NCBI RefSeq assembly: GCF_016757735.1
Contig: NZ_CP068439.1
Coordinates: 2,878,001 to 2,942,000 of the forward strand
Direction: 5' to 3'
Length of the DNA stretch: 64,000 bases
Source of the DNA: Aequorivita iocasae
Lineage (GTDB): Bacteria > Bacteroidota > Bacteroidia > Flavobacteriales > Flavobacteriaceae
Numbering within the stretch: position 1 is the stretch's first letter; every line of letters starts with the position of its first letter. A program made the translations under genes and the position numbers. Below the pieces are notes generated by a model. The model was given only the letters and a program-made list of their open reading frames with translations. It did not search any database and had not been told where the DNA came from. Shown piece after piece: positions 18,718-27,230 of this stretch.

Positions 18718-19296
18718 TTAAGTGGGTGGCAATCTTTTTTTGCGAAGCTTTTTATAGAATCGGAATATCACAAAAAACAAAAATACCACAAGTACAAAAG
18801 CCAAAATAGGTATAAATATCGAAGCAAAAGCCATAACTACAGCAATTGCTGTTTCCACTGTTGCTAATATAGGGTTAGCCGTACCAGCTGTTGTGGCGGT
18901 TGAAGTTAACCGTGCTGCGGAAGCATTTCCTTTAATTAATGCAGCCGTGCCACCTCCGGCTATAATAGCCAAAGACCACGTGACTACTGGGCTCAGATCT
19001 GCAATTGTAGCAACCATAACTGCCGTTCCGGCCAAGGTTGCCAAGGGCAATGCTATCGTATCCAGCAAATTGTCGAGCCAAGGAATATAATATCCAAATA
19101 TTTCTACGACAGTTGCAACACCCATAGTTATCATAGCTGTCAAGCTTCCCATCCATTGCCAGCTTTCATTCAAAGGGATTACTTCGCAATAGCCAGCTAA
19201 ACTCAAAACCAACAATGGTAAAAAAACACGGAAACCTACGGCAGCGGCCAAACCGATGCCCAGAAAAATACTGATGATGATATCCAAGTTTTCCAT
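18718..19296 (-). CDS. DUF4126 family membrane protein
   Basis: A 192-residue integral membrane protein. It begins with a hydrophobic segment [23 protein letters not shown] and has five to six hydrophobic stretches rich in Ala, Gly and Thr, then a basic tail ([12 protein letters not shown]). The function of the family is unknown. It follows the RecD-like helicase gene after six bases and precedes the kdsB-kdnB fusion by 37, so it belongs to one probable operon. Confidence 0.85.
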   Translation of the reverse strand: MENLDIIISIFLGIGLAAAVGFRVFLPLLVLSLAGYCEVIPLNESWQWMGSLTAMITMGVATVVEIFGYYIPWLDNLLDTIALPLATLAGTAVMVATIADLSPVVTWSLAIIAGGGTAALIKGNASAARLTSTATTAGTANPILATVETAIAVVMAFASIFIPILAFVLVVFLFFVIFRFYKKLRKKRLPPT

Positions 19297-19302
19297 GGAC
19301 TA

Positions 19303-20727
19303 CTAATCTACAAAAAATTCGTCCTTAAAACCTATTAAGTACAGTTTTTCACGAGCTCTGGTAATTGCAGTGTAAAGCCAACGAAGGTATTCTTTATCTA
19401 TACCATTGGGAAGATACGGTTGCTCTACAAATACAGTATTCCATTGTCCTCCCTGCGATTTGTGACAGGTAATGGCATAACTGAATTTCACTTGTAGTGC
19501 ATTAAAATATTTATTATTCTTTACAGCTAAAAATTTCTTGTATTTAGATTTTTCAGTTGCGTAATCCTTCATAACTTCCTGATAAAGTTTGTTGGATTCA
19601 TCATAAGTGAGCGATGGACTTTCAGAAGTAAGCGTATCTAAAAGAAGTACCGTTTCCAAAGGTTTCATATTAGGATAATCCACCATTCTCATTTTTACTT
19701 CAGCAAAACGGAAACCATATAACTCTTTGAAAGCGAATATTTCCAAAACTTCTACAATATCACCATTGGCAACAAATCCAGCTTCACTTGCATTGTCCAC
19801 CCAAAAATAATTGTTCTTTACGACCATTAAATAATCGCCTGCCGAAAGTTCTGATTCCTGAAAAAGGATACGCTCGCGAATGCTTTGATTGTAAAGATTT
19901 GCCCGTTTGTTAGAACGTACTATAATAACGGTGTCTTCATTTCCCAAGGTGGTATAACTATCATTAATGGCATCCATTATTTCTTGGCCATCAACGGGAC
20001 GGATAATATCTGGAAAATTTGTTCCAGAAAACTTAAATGCTTCAAATAATTCATCATCAAGGCGTTCTCTGATTTTTGTGGCATTTTCCAAAATACCACT
20101 GTCTTTTTGCTGCCGAACCACTTCGTCCAACTCTAAAATTATTACTTCTCGGTTATATTGGTTTTCAAGCAGTTGTGCATCCAGCGCGGGACTTATGTCC
20201 AAGTGGACTGGTGGAAGCTGTGCGGAATCGCCAATCAAAAGCAACTTGCAATTATTGCCACTATATACGTACTGCATTAAATCGTCGAGAAGCGAACCGT
20301 TTTCAAATAATTTTGAATCTTGATTGATATCAGGAATCATTGAAGCTTCATCCACAATAAAAATAGTATCGCGATGCTTGTTTTGCTGTAAGGTGAAGGA
20401 AACCGAGCCTTTTTCGCTCTTCGGGAAATAAATTTTTTTATGGATGGTAAAAGCCTGTTGGTTAGAATAGTTGCTTATCACTTTTGCCGCTCTTCCCGTT
20501 GGCGCCAGTAATACGGAACGCTTTTTAACTTTTGATAAATTTTTTACCAATGAACCTACGATTGTTGTCTTTCCGGTTCCAGCGTATCCTTTCAATAAAA
20601 ATGTTTCATTCTTATTCGTGCCCAGAACAAATTTTGCCAATAATTGAAGTGCAATATCCTGTTTTGTGGTGGTAGTATGTGGAAAATCATTTTTTAAAAA
20701 ACTGTAAAATTCTGATACATTCATCAT
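19303..20727 (-). CDS. RecD-like ATP-dependent DNA helicase (superfamily 1B)
   Basis: A 474-residue helicase of the RecD/TraA class. Walker A is LLKGYAGTGKTTI near residues 41-53, Walker B is FIVDEASMI near 121, the region after is LLIGDSAQLPPV, and motif VI is LRWLYTAITRAREKLYLIG near the C-terminus, preceded by SYAITCHKSQGGQW. It is shorter than RecD2 (about 740) and lacks an HhH domain. It probably works alone in repair or replication-fork handling, because there is no recB or recC here. It is the first gene of a minus-strand set that runs down to the acyltransferase. Confidence 0.88.
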   Translation of the reverse strand: MMNVSEFYSFLKNDFPHTTTTKQDIALQLLAKFVLGTNKNETFLLKGYAGTGKTTIVGSLVKNLSKVKKRSVLLAPTGRAAKVISNYSNQQAFTIHKKIYFPKSEKGSVSFTLQQNKHRDTIFIVDEASMIPDINQDSKLFENGSLLDDLMQYVYSGNNCKLLLIGDSAQLPPVHLDISPALDAQLLENQYNREVIILELDEVVRQQKDSGILENATKIRERLDDELFEAFKFSGTNFPDIIRPVDGQEIMDAINDSYTTLGNEDTVIIVRSNKRANLYNQSIRERILFQESELSAGDYLMVVKNNYFWVDNASEAGFVANGDIVEVLEIFAFKELYGFRFAEVKMRMVDYPNMKPLETVLLLDTLTSESPSLTYDESNKLYQEVMKDYATEKSKYKKFLAVKNNKYFNALQVKFSYAITCHKSQGGQWNTVFVEQPYLPNGIDKEYLRWLYTAITRAREKLYLIGFKDEFFVD

Positions 20728-20781
20728 TTGCTGCTATCAATGAGGGTTTAAAGATAGGTATGATTTTTTCGGAATATACTT

Positions 20782-20809
20782 TTGTGAACAAAAAAAAATT
20801 GTAGATTTG
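20782..20809 (+). promoter_or_regulatory. promoter of the 20.85-23.2 kb operon
   Basis: TTG (20782-20784), 17 bases, TAGATTTG (20802-20809) matches the Bacteroidota consensus in full and lies 43 bases before the first start codon. Confidence 0.7.
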
Positions 20810-20852
20810 CGATAGACCTTTTAGTAAAATCAACACTTAAATAATATCAATA

Positions 20853-21515
20853 ATGAAATTAGTAATTCAGATTGTTCTTTGGATTGTCATCATCTTCTTA
20901 GGCTGGAAACTTTACAACTCTGTAATGGGCCCTGTTGAATTCAATAAAGTTAAGGAAGCTCGCTATGCCAAAGTAATTAAGAATTTAAAAGATATTCAGG
21001 CCGCAGAGCTTGCACACAAAGAAATAACTGGAAGCTTTACAGGTGATTGGGACAGTTTGATTAGTTTCATTGATACTGCAAAATTTGCAATTACGCAAAG
21101 ACGCGACACAAGTTATGCCGATGTTGCAAAAAACAAAGCTTTTGGTATAGATGAGGGTTATTTCATTGAAGAATCCTTGATTGATACATTGGGCTTTACT
21201 CCTGTTAAAGATTCCCTTTACGGAAATACAGACAGGTATAAAACGATGATGAACGTTCCCGTGGAAGGAGTTGATGCTAAATTTGAACTTAAAGCAGGAA
21301 AAATAGTTAAGAATGATGCTACTTACTCAGTATTTGAAGCAAAAGTGGCAAAGAAGGTTATATTGGCAGATTTAAATAAAGACCTTTTAGCGCAGGAAGT
21401 TCAAGTACAATCCGTAGATGGTGTTAACGGTCCAGACATTAAAGTAGGCTCTTTGGAAGAGGTAAATACTACCGGAAATTGGCCTAAAATTTACGATGCA
21501 GCAAAAGACAACTAA
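20853..21515 (+). CDS. membrane-anchored protein of unknown function
   Basis: A 220-residue protein with one N-terminal membrane segment (residues 4-22) followed by FNKVKEARYAKVIKNLKDIQAAELAHKE, an amphipathic helix that looks like the stalk of pseudopilins, though no prepilin peptidase motif (Gly before Phe/Met-Glu) is seen. The remainder is a mixed alpha/beta domain facing the periplasm. I do not recognise the family. It is the first gene of an operon with a DUF3822 gene, rsmD and a small protein; its end overlaps the DUF3822 frame by 20 bases. Confidence 0.7.
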   Translation: MKLVIQIVLWIVIIFLGWKLYNSVMGPVEFNKVKEARYAKVIKNLKDIQAAELAHKEITGSFTGDWDSLISFIDTAKFAITQRRDTSYADVAKNKAFGIDEGYFIEESLIDTLGFTPVKDSLYGNTDRYKTMMNVPVEGVDAKFELKAGKIVKNDATYSVFEAKVAKKVILADLNKDLLAQEVQVQSVDGVNGPDIKVGSLEEVNTTGNWPKIYDAAKDN

Positions 21516-22314
21516 AATACAAAATACTATAAACAATAGACTGTCCGTTCAAGTTTCTTTGAACGGGCTTTCTTTTTTGGTAACAAATCCAGAAAACGAA
21601 GAGGCTATTTTTTTCCTGGAGAAAAAACTTGACTATAGTACTACTCCAGAAGAGTTGCTCATGGAGATAGAATCCATTATGTTCACAAATAACATATTGA
21701 ATAGTACTTTCAGCGAAGTTTCCTTGGTATACTCCACACCCGTCTATAGCCTAGTGCCCGCTACCCTTTTTGATGAAACCAAAGCCAGCGAATATTTAAA
21801 GTTCAACTCCAGAATATTGGCCAATGACTACATGGCCCATGATATTCTGGAAAATTTGGAGATTGTTGTGGTGTATGTCCCTTTTATGAATATCAACAAT
21901 TTTTTCTTTGAAAAGTACGGTTCCTTTAGCTACTACCATTCCGTTACCGTAATGCTGAAAACAATTCTTGAAAAAGAAAAATACTCGCTGCCCAAAATGT
22001 ATTTGCACTTTCAGAAAAACAGTTTCGATTGTATTGTATTTAAGAATAGCGGATTGCAGCTTTGCAATAGCTACACTTACAAAACTCCCGAAGATTTTAT
22101 CTATTATACTCTTTTCTGTATGGAACAATTAAGCCTAAGCCCAGAAAATCTTCCAGTAGTACTGTTGGGTGAAATTGAAAAAGAAGACGAAAATTTCAAA
22201 ATTGCTTATTCCTACATCCGAAATTTAGAATTTTTGGATTCTGATTTTTCGAACAAAATTAATCTCAACCCCGCAAAATCGCACCAACATTTCATATTAA
22301 AAAATGTACTTTAA
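21496..22314 (+). CDS. DUF3822 family protein
   Basis: A 272-residue protein of the DUF3822 family, found in Bacteroidota just upstream of rsmD. Its two halves resemble an actin/Hsp70-type ATPase fold in outline (for example SEVSLVYSTPVYSLVPATLFD near residue 73), but clear phosphate-binding motifs cannot be seen. The ORF begins at 21496, inside the end of the previous gene, and its stop codon shares one base with the rsmD start (TAATG), indicating translational coupling to a ribosomal RNA methyltransferase. The function is unknown. Confidence 0.85.
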   Translation: MQQKTTKIQNTINNRLSVQVSLNGLSFLVTNPENEEAIFFLEKKLDYSTTPEELLMEIESIMFTNNILNSTFSEVSLVYSTPVYSLVPATLFDETKASEYLKFNSRILANDYMAHDILENLEIVVVYVPFMNINNFFFEKYGSFSYYHSVTVMLKTILEKEKYSLPKMYLHFQKNSFDCIVFKNSGLQLCNSYTYKTPEDFIYYTLFCMEQLSLSPENLPVVLLGEIEKEDENFKIAYSYIRNLEFLDSDFSNKINLNPAKSHQHFILKNVL

Positions 22315-22847
22315 TGCGTATCATTTCAGGAACATATAAAGGAAGAAGATTAACGGCGCCCAAAAACCTCCCCGTTCGCCCTACTACCGATTTTGCCAAA
22401 GAGGCCCTTTTCAACATATTAAGGGTTCGCTATTATTTTGATGAAATAAAGGTTCTGGATCTTTTTGCCGGAACCGGAAACATTAGCTTTGAATTTGCCT
22501 CGCGCGGTGTTCAAAATATTACAGCTGTGGATGCGCATGTAGGATGCGTTCAATATATAAACAAAGTTTCAGAAGAATTTGAATTCCCCATTACTACCAT
22601 AAAGTCTGATGTAAACAAGTATTTGGAAAAAGCTTCAGGAAAATATGATGTTGTTTTTGCAGACCCTCCGTATGATTTCTCAACGGAAATTTTAAAAGAA
22701 TTATTAGAAGAAATAATTAGCAAATCTTTGCTGAATACCGAAGGAATTCTTATTATTGAACACGCTAAACAAAATGATCTTTCCAATTTTCCACATTTTA
22801 TTGAGGCCCGGAAATACGGAAGTTCCATATTTAGTTTTTTTGCTTAG
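22314..22847 (+). CDS. rsmD: 16S rRNA (guanine(966)-N(2))-methyltransferase
   Basis: A 177-residue SAM-dependent methyltransferase acting on the small ribosomal subunit at G966. The start MRIISGTYKGRRL is characteristic, SAM motif I is VLDLFAGTGNISFEFASRG near residues 46-64, and the catalytic motif IV is VFADPPYDF near 114-122. Length is that of the family (about 180-200). It is translationally coupled to DUF3822 and followed after eight bases by a small gene. Confidence 0.96.
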   Translation: MRIISGTYKGRRLTAPKNLPVRPTTDFAKEALFNILRVRYYFDEIKVLDLFAGTGNISFEFASRGVQNITAVDAHVGCVQYINKVSEEFEFPITTIKSDVNKYLEKASGKYDVVFADPPYDFSTEILKELLEEIISKSLLNTEGILIIEHAKQNDLSNFPHFIEARKYGSSIFSFFA

Positions 22848-22855
22848 TTATCCTT

Positions 22856-23242
22856 ATGTTTATACTGCCCTTAAAACTCATTGAACTCGAATTTGTAAAA
22901 ATTGAGTTTTATGAGCACTACATGATTTCCACCTTTATTGAAGGAATGACATTGAATAATGAAGATGTAGGTAAAATTCAGGAACTTTCCGCACAATTTT
23001 ACCAAAACAAGCCCTTTGGTTACATTTCGAACAGGATAAATGATTACTCCCGAAACCTATCTCCAAACTCATATAACATTCAATTGCCCAACCTGTTTGC
23101 ATTTGCAATAGTTTATAAATCGGAAACATCCCGTAAAGTTGCAAATTTTGAAAAGTTCTTTATAAAAGCCCCTTTTAAAACTTTCCAATCCCTATCTCAA
23201 GCTAAGCAATGGATGGGCGAAATGGCAGAGAACCTTCAATAG
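22856..23242 (+). CDS. small SpoIIAA/STAS-like protein
   Basis: A 128-residue cytosolic protein. Its pattern of beta strand, helix, SNRINDYSRNLSPNSY turn and C-terminal helix FQSLSQAKQWMGE resembles the SpoIIAA-like STAS fold seen in many Bacteroidota proteins of about this length. No phosphorylatable serine can be assigned. It ends four bases from the 3' end of rnpB on the other strand. Probably cotranscribed with rsmD. Function unknown. Confidence 0.65.
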   Translation: MFILPLKLIELEFVKIEFYEHYMISTFIEGMTLNNEDVGKIQELSAQFYQNKPFGYISNRINDYSRNLSPNSYNIQLPNLFAFAIVYKSETSRKVANFEKFFIKAPFKTFQSLSQAKQWMGEMAENLQ

Positions 23243-23245
23243 AAA

Positions 23246-23563
23246 AAAGCAGGCCTGTAAGCCGGGTTCTGTTACCGAAACTAGTTCGGCACCTTATCAT
23301 TTATCTAGGCGTTCCGTTACCGAAACGCTCCATCTGCCTACCCTCCTGCATCGGGCGGGTACCCTCAAGCACAGGTTTACGTGGCATTTCACCGCATAGA
23401 GTTTACCTGATTTCACTACAGCATTACCTGTACATCCTTTCTGTTGCACTAGTCCTATCCCGAAACTGGTTCGGGACGACGGCCGTTAGCCGCTATGCTT
23501 CCCTATGGTGTCCGGACTTTCCTCTTCCGAAGTAACTTCGGCAGCGATAAGGCGGCCTGCTTT
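23246..23563 (-). ncRNA. rnpB: RNase P RNA (catalytic RNA of tRNA 5' maturation)
   Basis: Bacterial type A RNase P RNA read on the minus strand. The ends AAAGCAGGCC and GGCCTGCTTT form helix P1. Conserved blocks are present: the 5' half GAGGAAAGTCCGG near 23510-23525 (given as its complement), a GGTAATGCTGTAGTGAAATC-like central core, the GAGGGTACCCGCCCGA loop and TAGATAAATGATAAGG before the 3' GAACCCGGCTTACAGGCC. Length about 318 bases is usual for the phylum. A TACTTTTG box (23565-23572 on the minus strand) lies directly upstream of the 5' end. It partly overlaps nothing but is convergent with the gene before it. Confidence 0.97.
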
Positions 23564-23564
23564 G

Positions 23565-23572
23565 CAAAAGTA
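23565..23572 (-). promoter_or_regulatory. rnpB: -7 box of rnpB
   Basis: TACTTTTG on the minus strand, a match to TAnnTTTG, ending one or two bases from the RNA's P1 helix. No clean TTG is found at the ideal distance. The transcription start would be very near the mature 5' end. Confidence 0.5.
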
Positions 23573-23654
23573 CTCCAATGTTAATAAATATAGGAAAATA
23601 CAAACACCTATTTTTTAAAAACCCGCTCTACATCTTTATATTTGTTACCGAACT

Positions 23655-25460
23655 ATGGAACACTTCATTGTATCAGCCCGAAAGTACCGGCCTGCCGTTT
23701 TTAAAGACGTTGTTGGGCAACAAGCTATTACCAATACGCTCGAAAATGCCATAGAAAATAACCATCTTGCTCAGGCATTGCTTTTTACAGGGCCACGTGG
23801 TGTGGGGAAAACAACCTGCGCTCGAATTCTCGCCAAAAAAATAAACCAGGACGGCACCGAAAAGGAAGGTGAGGATTTTGCATTCAATATTTTTGAATTG
23901 GATGCCGCTTCAAACAACTCTGTAGATGATATTCGCAACTTAATAGATCAAGTTCGAATCCCACCGCAGGTTGGAAAATACAAGGTTTATATAATTGATG
24001 AGGTGCATATGCTCTCTTCAGCTGCTTTTAACGCTTTTTTGAAAACGTTGGAAGAACCGCCGAAACACGCCATTTTCATTTTGGCGACTACCGAAAAGCA
24101 CAAAATAATACCCACCATACTTTCACGCTGCCAGATTTTTGATTTCAGAAGAATTGGGGTTCGTGATATTAAGGATCACTTGGCAGAAGTAGCAAAAGCG
24201 GAAAACATTGAAGCCGAAGACGACGCGCTTCACATCATAGCCCAAAAAGCCGATGGTGCTTTGCGTGACGCACTTTCCATTTTTGATCGCGTAGTAAGTT
24301 TCGCTGGGAAAAACCTTACTCGCGAAGCAGTTACCGAAAACCTGAACGTACTTGATTACACTTGGTATTTCCAGATTACCGATTTGCTTTTGGAAAACAA
24401 CATCCCGCAGGTTTTGGTTACTTACAACGAAATACTTTCAAAAGGCTTTGAGGGGCACCATTTTATTATGGGCCTTGCCTCCCACTTCCGCGATTTGCTT
24501 GTTTGCAAAAATCAGGAAACCATAAATCTTCTGGAAGTTGGCGAACAGGTAAAAACCATGTATTTTGAGCAATCGCAAAAAACAAGCACACAGTTTTTGA
24601 TTGATGGAATTGATATTGCAAACACTTGCGACCTAAAATATAAAAACAGCCAAAACCAACGGCTCCTTGTTGAACTTTGCTTGATGCAGCTTGCTTCCCT
24701 GACTTTTCAGGGCGAAAAAAAAAACTCCAATAACGGCCGACGTTTCGTAATACCTCCCTCCTATTTTAAGAGCGAAATATATACTTCAGAAAAAATAACT
24801 TCTGCAGGAAATGTGTTACCAAAGCCTTTTAAGAAAGTTGGAGCAGAAATAGAGGAAAAAAATAGTGCGGTTCAAGAACCTTCAGAAGAAATTTCTTCTG
24901 AAAATGACACGTCTAAAAATACCATTTCCAAAGAAAATCCTGAGAGTGGAGAACCTAAAAAAGTAATTGAACGCCCACAAATCTTAGCAGAAAGAAATGC
25001 AAAAAAAGTTTCTGCACTTTCACTAAAAAGCATTCAAAAAAAGCAAGAAATAAAACAGGAACTGGTTGCAAACCAGCCCGATGCTGAAAATCTTCCCACA
25101 AACGAATTTTCTGAAGAAGAAATGCAGGCTGCCTGGACCGAATATACTACAAATGTTGAAAGCGATGGGAAATACAATCTGCTTTCACATTTAACGATGG
25201 GCGTTCCAAAACTGGACGGTTCCATCATTCACCTTGAATTCCCCAATCAAACCATAAAGACCGAAGTGGAGCGGGCAAAATATGAGCTGTTAGGTTTTTT
25301 GCGAGAGAAACTTCAGAATTACGACGTGGATTTAGACATTACCGTAAACGAAACCTCCGAAAAGCGATATGCATACACCACGCGCGAAAAATTTGAAAAA
25401 ATGAAGGAAAAAAATCCATTAATTGAAAAGTTGCGCAAGGAATTTGATTTGGATATTTAA
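23655..25460 (+). CDS. dnaX: DNA polymerase III subunit gamma/tau
   Basis: A 601-residue clamp-loader ATPase. Walker A GPRGVGKTT is at residues 46-54, Walker B DEVHMLSS at 115-122, the SRC arginine-finger motif at 157-159. The four-cysteine zinc module that follows Walker A in E. coli is absent: residues 61-78 (KINQDGTEKEGEDFAFN) carry no cysteine. Domain III follows to about residue 360, then a low-complexity Glu/Lys/Ser-rich linker (about 380-475) and a C-terminal domain that should contact the polymerase. A TATATTTG box (23637-23644) is close to the start codon. I see no convincing slippery site for making a short gamma form. Confidence 0.95.
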   Translation: MEHFIVSARKYRPAVFKDVVGQQAITNTLENAIENNHLAQALLFTGPRGVGKTTCARILAKKINQDGTEKEGEDFAFNIFELDAASNNSVDDIRNLIDQVRIPPQVGKYKVYIIDEVHMLSSAAFNAFLKTLEEPPKHAIFILATTEKHKIIPTILSRCQIFDFRRIGVRDIKDHLAEVAKAENIEAEDDALHIIAQKADGALRDALSIFDRVVSFAGKNLTREAVTENLNVLDYTWYFQITDLLLENNIPQVLVTYNEILSKGFEGHHFIMGLASHFRDLLVCKNQETINLLEVGEQVKTMYFEQSQKTSTQFLIDGIDIANTCDLKYKNSQNQRLLVELCLMQLASLTFQGEKKNSNNGRRFVIPPSYFKSEIYTSEKITSAGNVLPKPFKKVGAEIEEKNSAVQEPSEEISSENDTSKNTISKENPESGEPKKVIERPQILAERNAKKVSALSLKSIQKKQEIKQELVANQPDAENLPTNEFSEEEMQAAWTEYTTNVESDGKYNLLSHLTMGVPKLDGSIIHLEFPNQTIKTEVERAKYELLGFLREKLQNYDVDLDITVNETSEKRYAYTTREKFEKMKEKNPLIEKLRKEFDLDI

Positions 25461-25511
25461 ATAAGCTATAAGCCGAAAGCTTTAAGCTTTTAACCTTAAA
25501 CTTTAATTAAA

Positions 25512-26093
25512 ATGCTTGGTTTAAAACTTCCCACAGACCCGCGTTGGGTAAACATAGTTGAGAAAAACATAGAAGATATTCTTACCGACCACGCGTGGTG
25601 TGAACAGAAGGCAGCCTCCACGGCGGTTTCTTTGATTGTGAGTTTTCCTGAATATACTGAGCTCATTCAGGAAATGATTGCTTTGGTAAAGGAAGAAATA
25701 AGCCATTTCAAAATGGTTCACGACAAAATTCTGGAGCGTGGTTGGGTTTTGGGGCGTGACCGAAAGGATGAATATGTATTACAGATTGTACAATTTTTCC
25801 CTAAAGGCGGTAGCCGCACCACACAACTAGTCCACAGGTTACTATATGCAGCCTTGATTGAGGCGCGCAGCTGCGAGCGCTTTCGATTGCTCAGCGAAGA
25901 GCTGGAAGACAAGGAACTTGCAGAATTCTATAGGAAACTGATGGTAAGTGAAGCAAATCACTATACAATGTTTCTAGGCTTTGCACGCCAATACGGTGAT
26001 AGAAAAGAGGTAGACCAAAAGTGGAACGAACTACTTTCCTTCGAAGCCGATGTAATGAAAGATTTGGGAAAACACCAATCCATCCACGGGTAA
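25512..26093 (+). CDS. miaE: tRNA-(ms2io6A37) hydroxylase
   Basis: A 193-residue diiron monooxygenase that hydroxylates the isopentenyl side chain of the modified adenosine at tRNA position 37. The fold is ferritin-like: helices contain the metal-binding acidic and His residues in EEISHFKMVHDKILERGW near residue 60, IEARSCERFRLLSEEL near 117 and VSEANHYTMFLGFARQY near 147. Length matches the short MiaE-like group. It follows dnaX after about 50 bases that hold low-complexity repeats. Confidence 0.9.
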   Translation: MLGLKLPTDPRWVNIVEKNIEDILTDHAWCEQKAASTAVSLIVSFPEYTELIQEMIALVKEEISHFKMVHDKILERGWVLGRDRKDEYVLQIVQFFPKGGSRTTQLVHRLLYAALIEARSCERFRLLSEELEDKELAEFYRKLMVSEANHYTMFLGFARQYGDRKEVDQKWNELLSFEADVMKDLGKHQSIHG

Positions 26094-26114
26094 TTTTTTT
26101 TGTAATTGTTCGAA

Positions 26115-26252
26115 ATGGAACTGAAAAGAAAAAGCCTTGATCCCCACCATCTTTTAGCAACTTTAACGGGGTTTACATATTTTATACCTATACTTTTTGC
26201 TAGTTTAACAGGCTATTTTCTTGTACATACAATTCCGTTTATTGGAGCGTAA
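26115..26252 (+). CDS. possible 45-residue membrane protein
   Basis: ATG at 26115 opens a 45-codon frame with a basic start (MELKRKSLDPHH) and one or two hydrophobic stretches (LTGFTYFIPILFASLTGYFLV). Bases before the start are A-rich. It may be a genuine small membrane protein or the rest of a longer gene. It lies in a 237-base gap between miaE and the CPBP gene, in the same direction. Confidence 0.35.
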   Translation: MELKRKSLDPHHLLATLTGFTYFIPILFASLTGYFLVHTIPFIGA

Positions 26253-26330
26253 ATAGAGGAAAAGGAACTCAAAAAAGCAAAAGCTTGGGGAAGAGTAAAG
26301 ATAAAAATCACCTATAATTCAGGAAGAGTT

Positions 26331-27113
26331 ATGGCTAATCTATCAAACAGTGCCAATCAAACTTTAAAAATAGCTTTGGCATTTATCACATTATTTATTT
26401 TATACCATCTTGCTGAATACATGATAATGTTCCAAAACAATGTCTTGGGCTTTTTCATTTTTCAAGTTTTATTTATCACAGCTGCGTGGCTGTTCGGAAA
26501 ATGGTACAATAAACAAGGTTTAAAATGTTGGGGACTTCCCTTTTCAAAAACTATTTTGAGAAATATAGGCTTCGGAATATTACTGGGTGTGCTATTATAT
26601 TCTATACCCTTTACAATTTCACTTGCCTTAGGTATTGAAATTGTAGTAAGCATTCCAGATGCCACTACGCTTATAAAGAGCAGTTTGCCCTTTGCCTTTG
26701 GAGTTATATTTTCTTCTTTTTCTGAAGATATATTGACCCGGGGACTGATTTATAGATATTTTAGAAATAAAGTCTCCACACTTCTACTTATAATTATCTC
26801 TGCAACCATCTATTTACTAAACCATATTTATAGGCTTACTGACGCTCCCGATACACTTCTTTATCTGTTTTTATTGGGGATAATTTTCATAATCCCGCTA
26901 GTAAATACAAAAAATTTATGGCTTACCGGAAGCATGCATTGGGCCGGAAATACTTTCTTCTTTGTTTCACACAACGTTGTGGAAACAAAAACGGGAAATG
27001 ATCTTATCTCCTCGAACTATCTATTTTCCCTATGTTTAATCCTTTTTATACCAATAATATGGTATTTAAGTAAATTTACTTATTTAAAAGATTCAAAAAA
27101 CACCATGGAATAG
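26331..27113 (+). CDS. CPBP-family intramembrane metalloprotease-like protein
   Basis: A 260-residue membrane protein with about eight hydrophobic segments and the CPBP (Abi, type II CAAX prenyl endopeptidase) motifs. Motif 1, normally EExxxR, is SEDILTRG here, so the second Glu is Asp. Motif 2 contains LLNHIYRL with the expected His, and motif 3 is SMHWAGNTFFF with HxxxN. Members cleave inside the membrane or have lost activity and serve in immunity or signalling. The start MANLSNSANQTLKIA lacks a signal peptide. Neighbours give no clear job. Confidence 0.82.
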   Translation: MANLSNSANQTLKIALAFITLFILYHLAEYMIMFQNNVLGFFIFQVLFITAAWLFGKWYNKQGLKCWGLPFSKTILRNIGFGILLGVLLYSIPFTISLALGIEIVVSIPDATTLIKSSLPFAFGVIFSSFSEDILTRGLIYRYFRNKVSTLLLIIISATIYLLNHIYRLTDAPDTLLYLFLLGIIFIIPLVNTKNLWLTGSMHWAGNTFFFVSHNVVETKTGNDLISSNYLFSLCLILFIPIIWYLSKFTYLKDSKNTME

Positions 27114-27160
27114 CGGAAGATTCAGATATAGCAGTTGTTAAACCTTACTATCGTGCTCAC

Positions 27161-27190
27161 TTTCAATAAAAATAAATTGAATTATATTTG
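27161..27190 (+). promoter_or_regulatory. probable promoter of the DUF6090 gene
   Basis: TTT (27161-27163), 19 bases, TATATTTG (27183-27190). The -7 box matches; the -33 box has T in the last position. It is 40 bases upstream of the start codon. Confidence 0.4.
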
Positions 27191-27230
27191 ATTGATACTC
27201 CTAGGGTAAAAAGGTAATTATTTAATAAAA

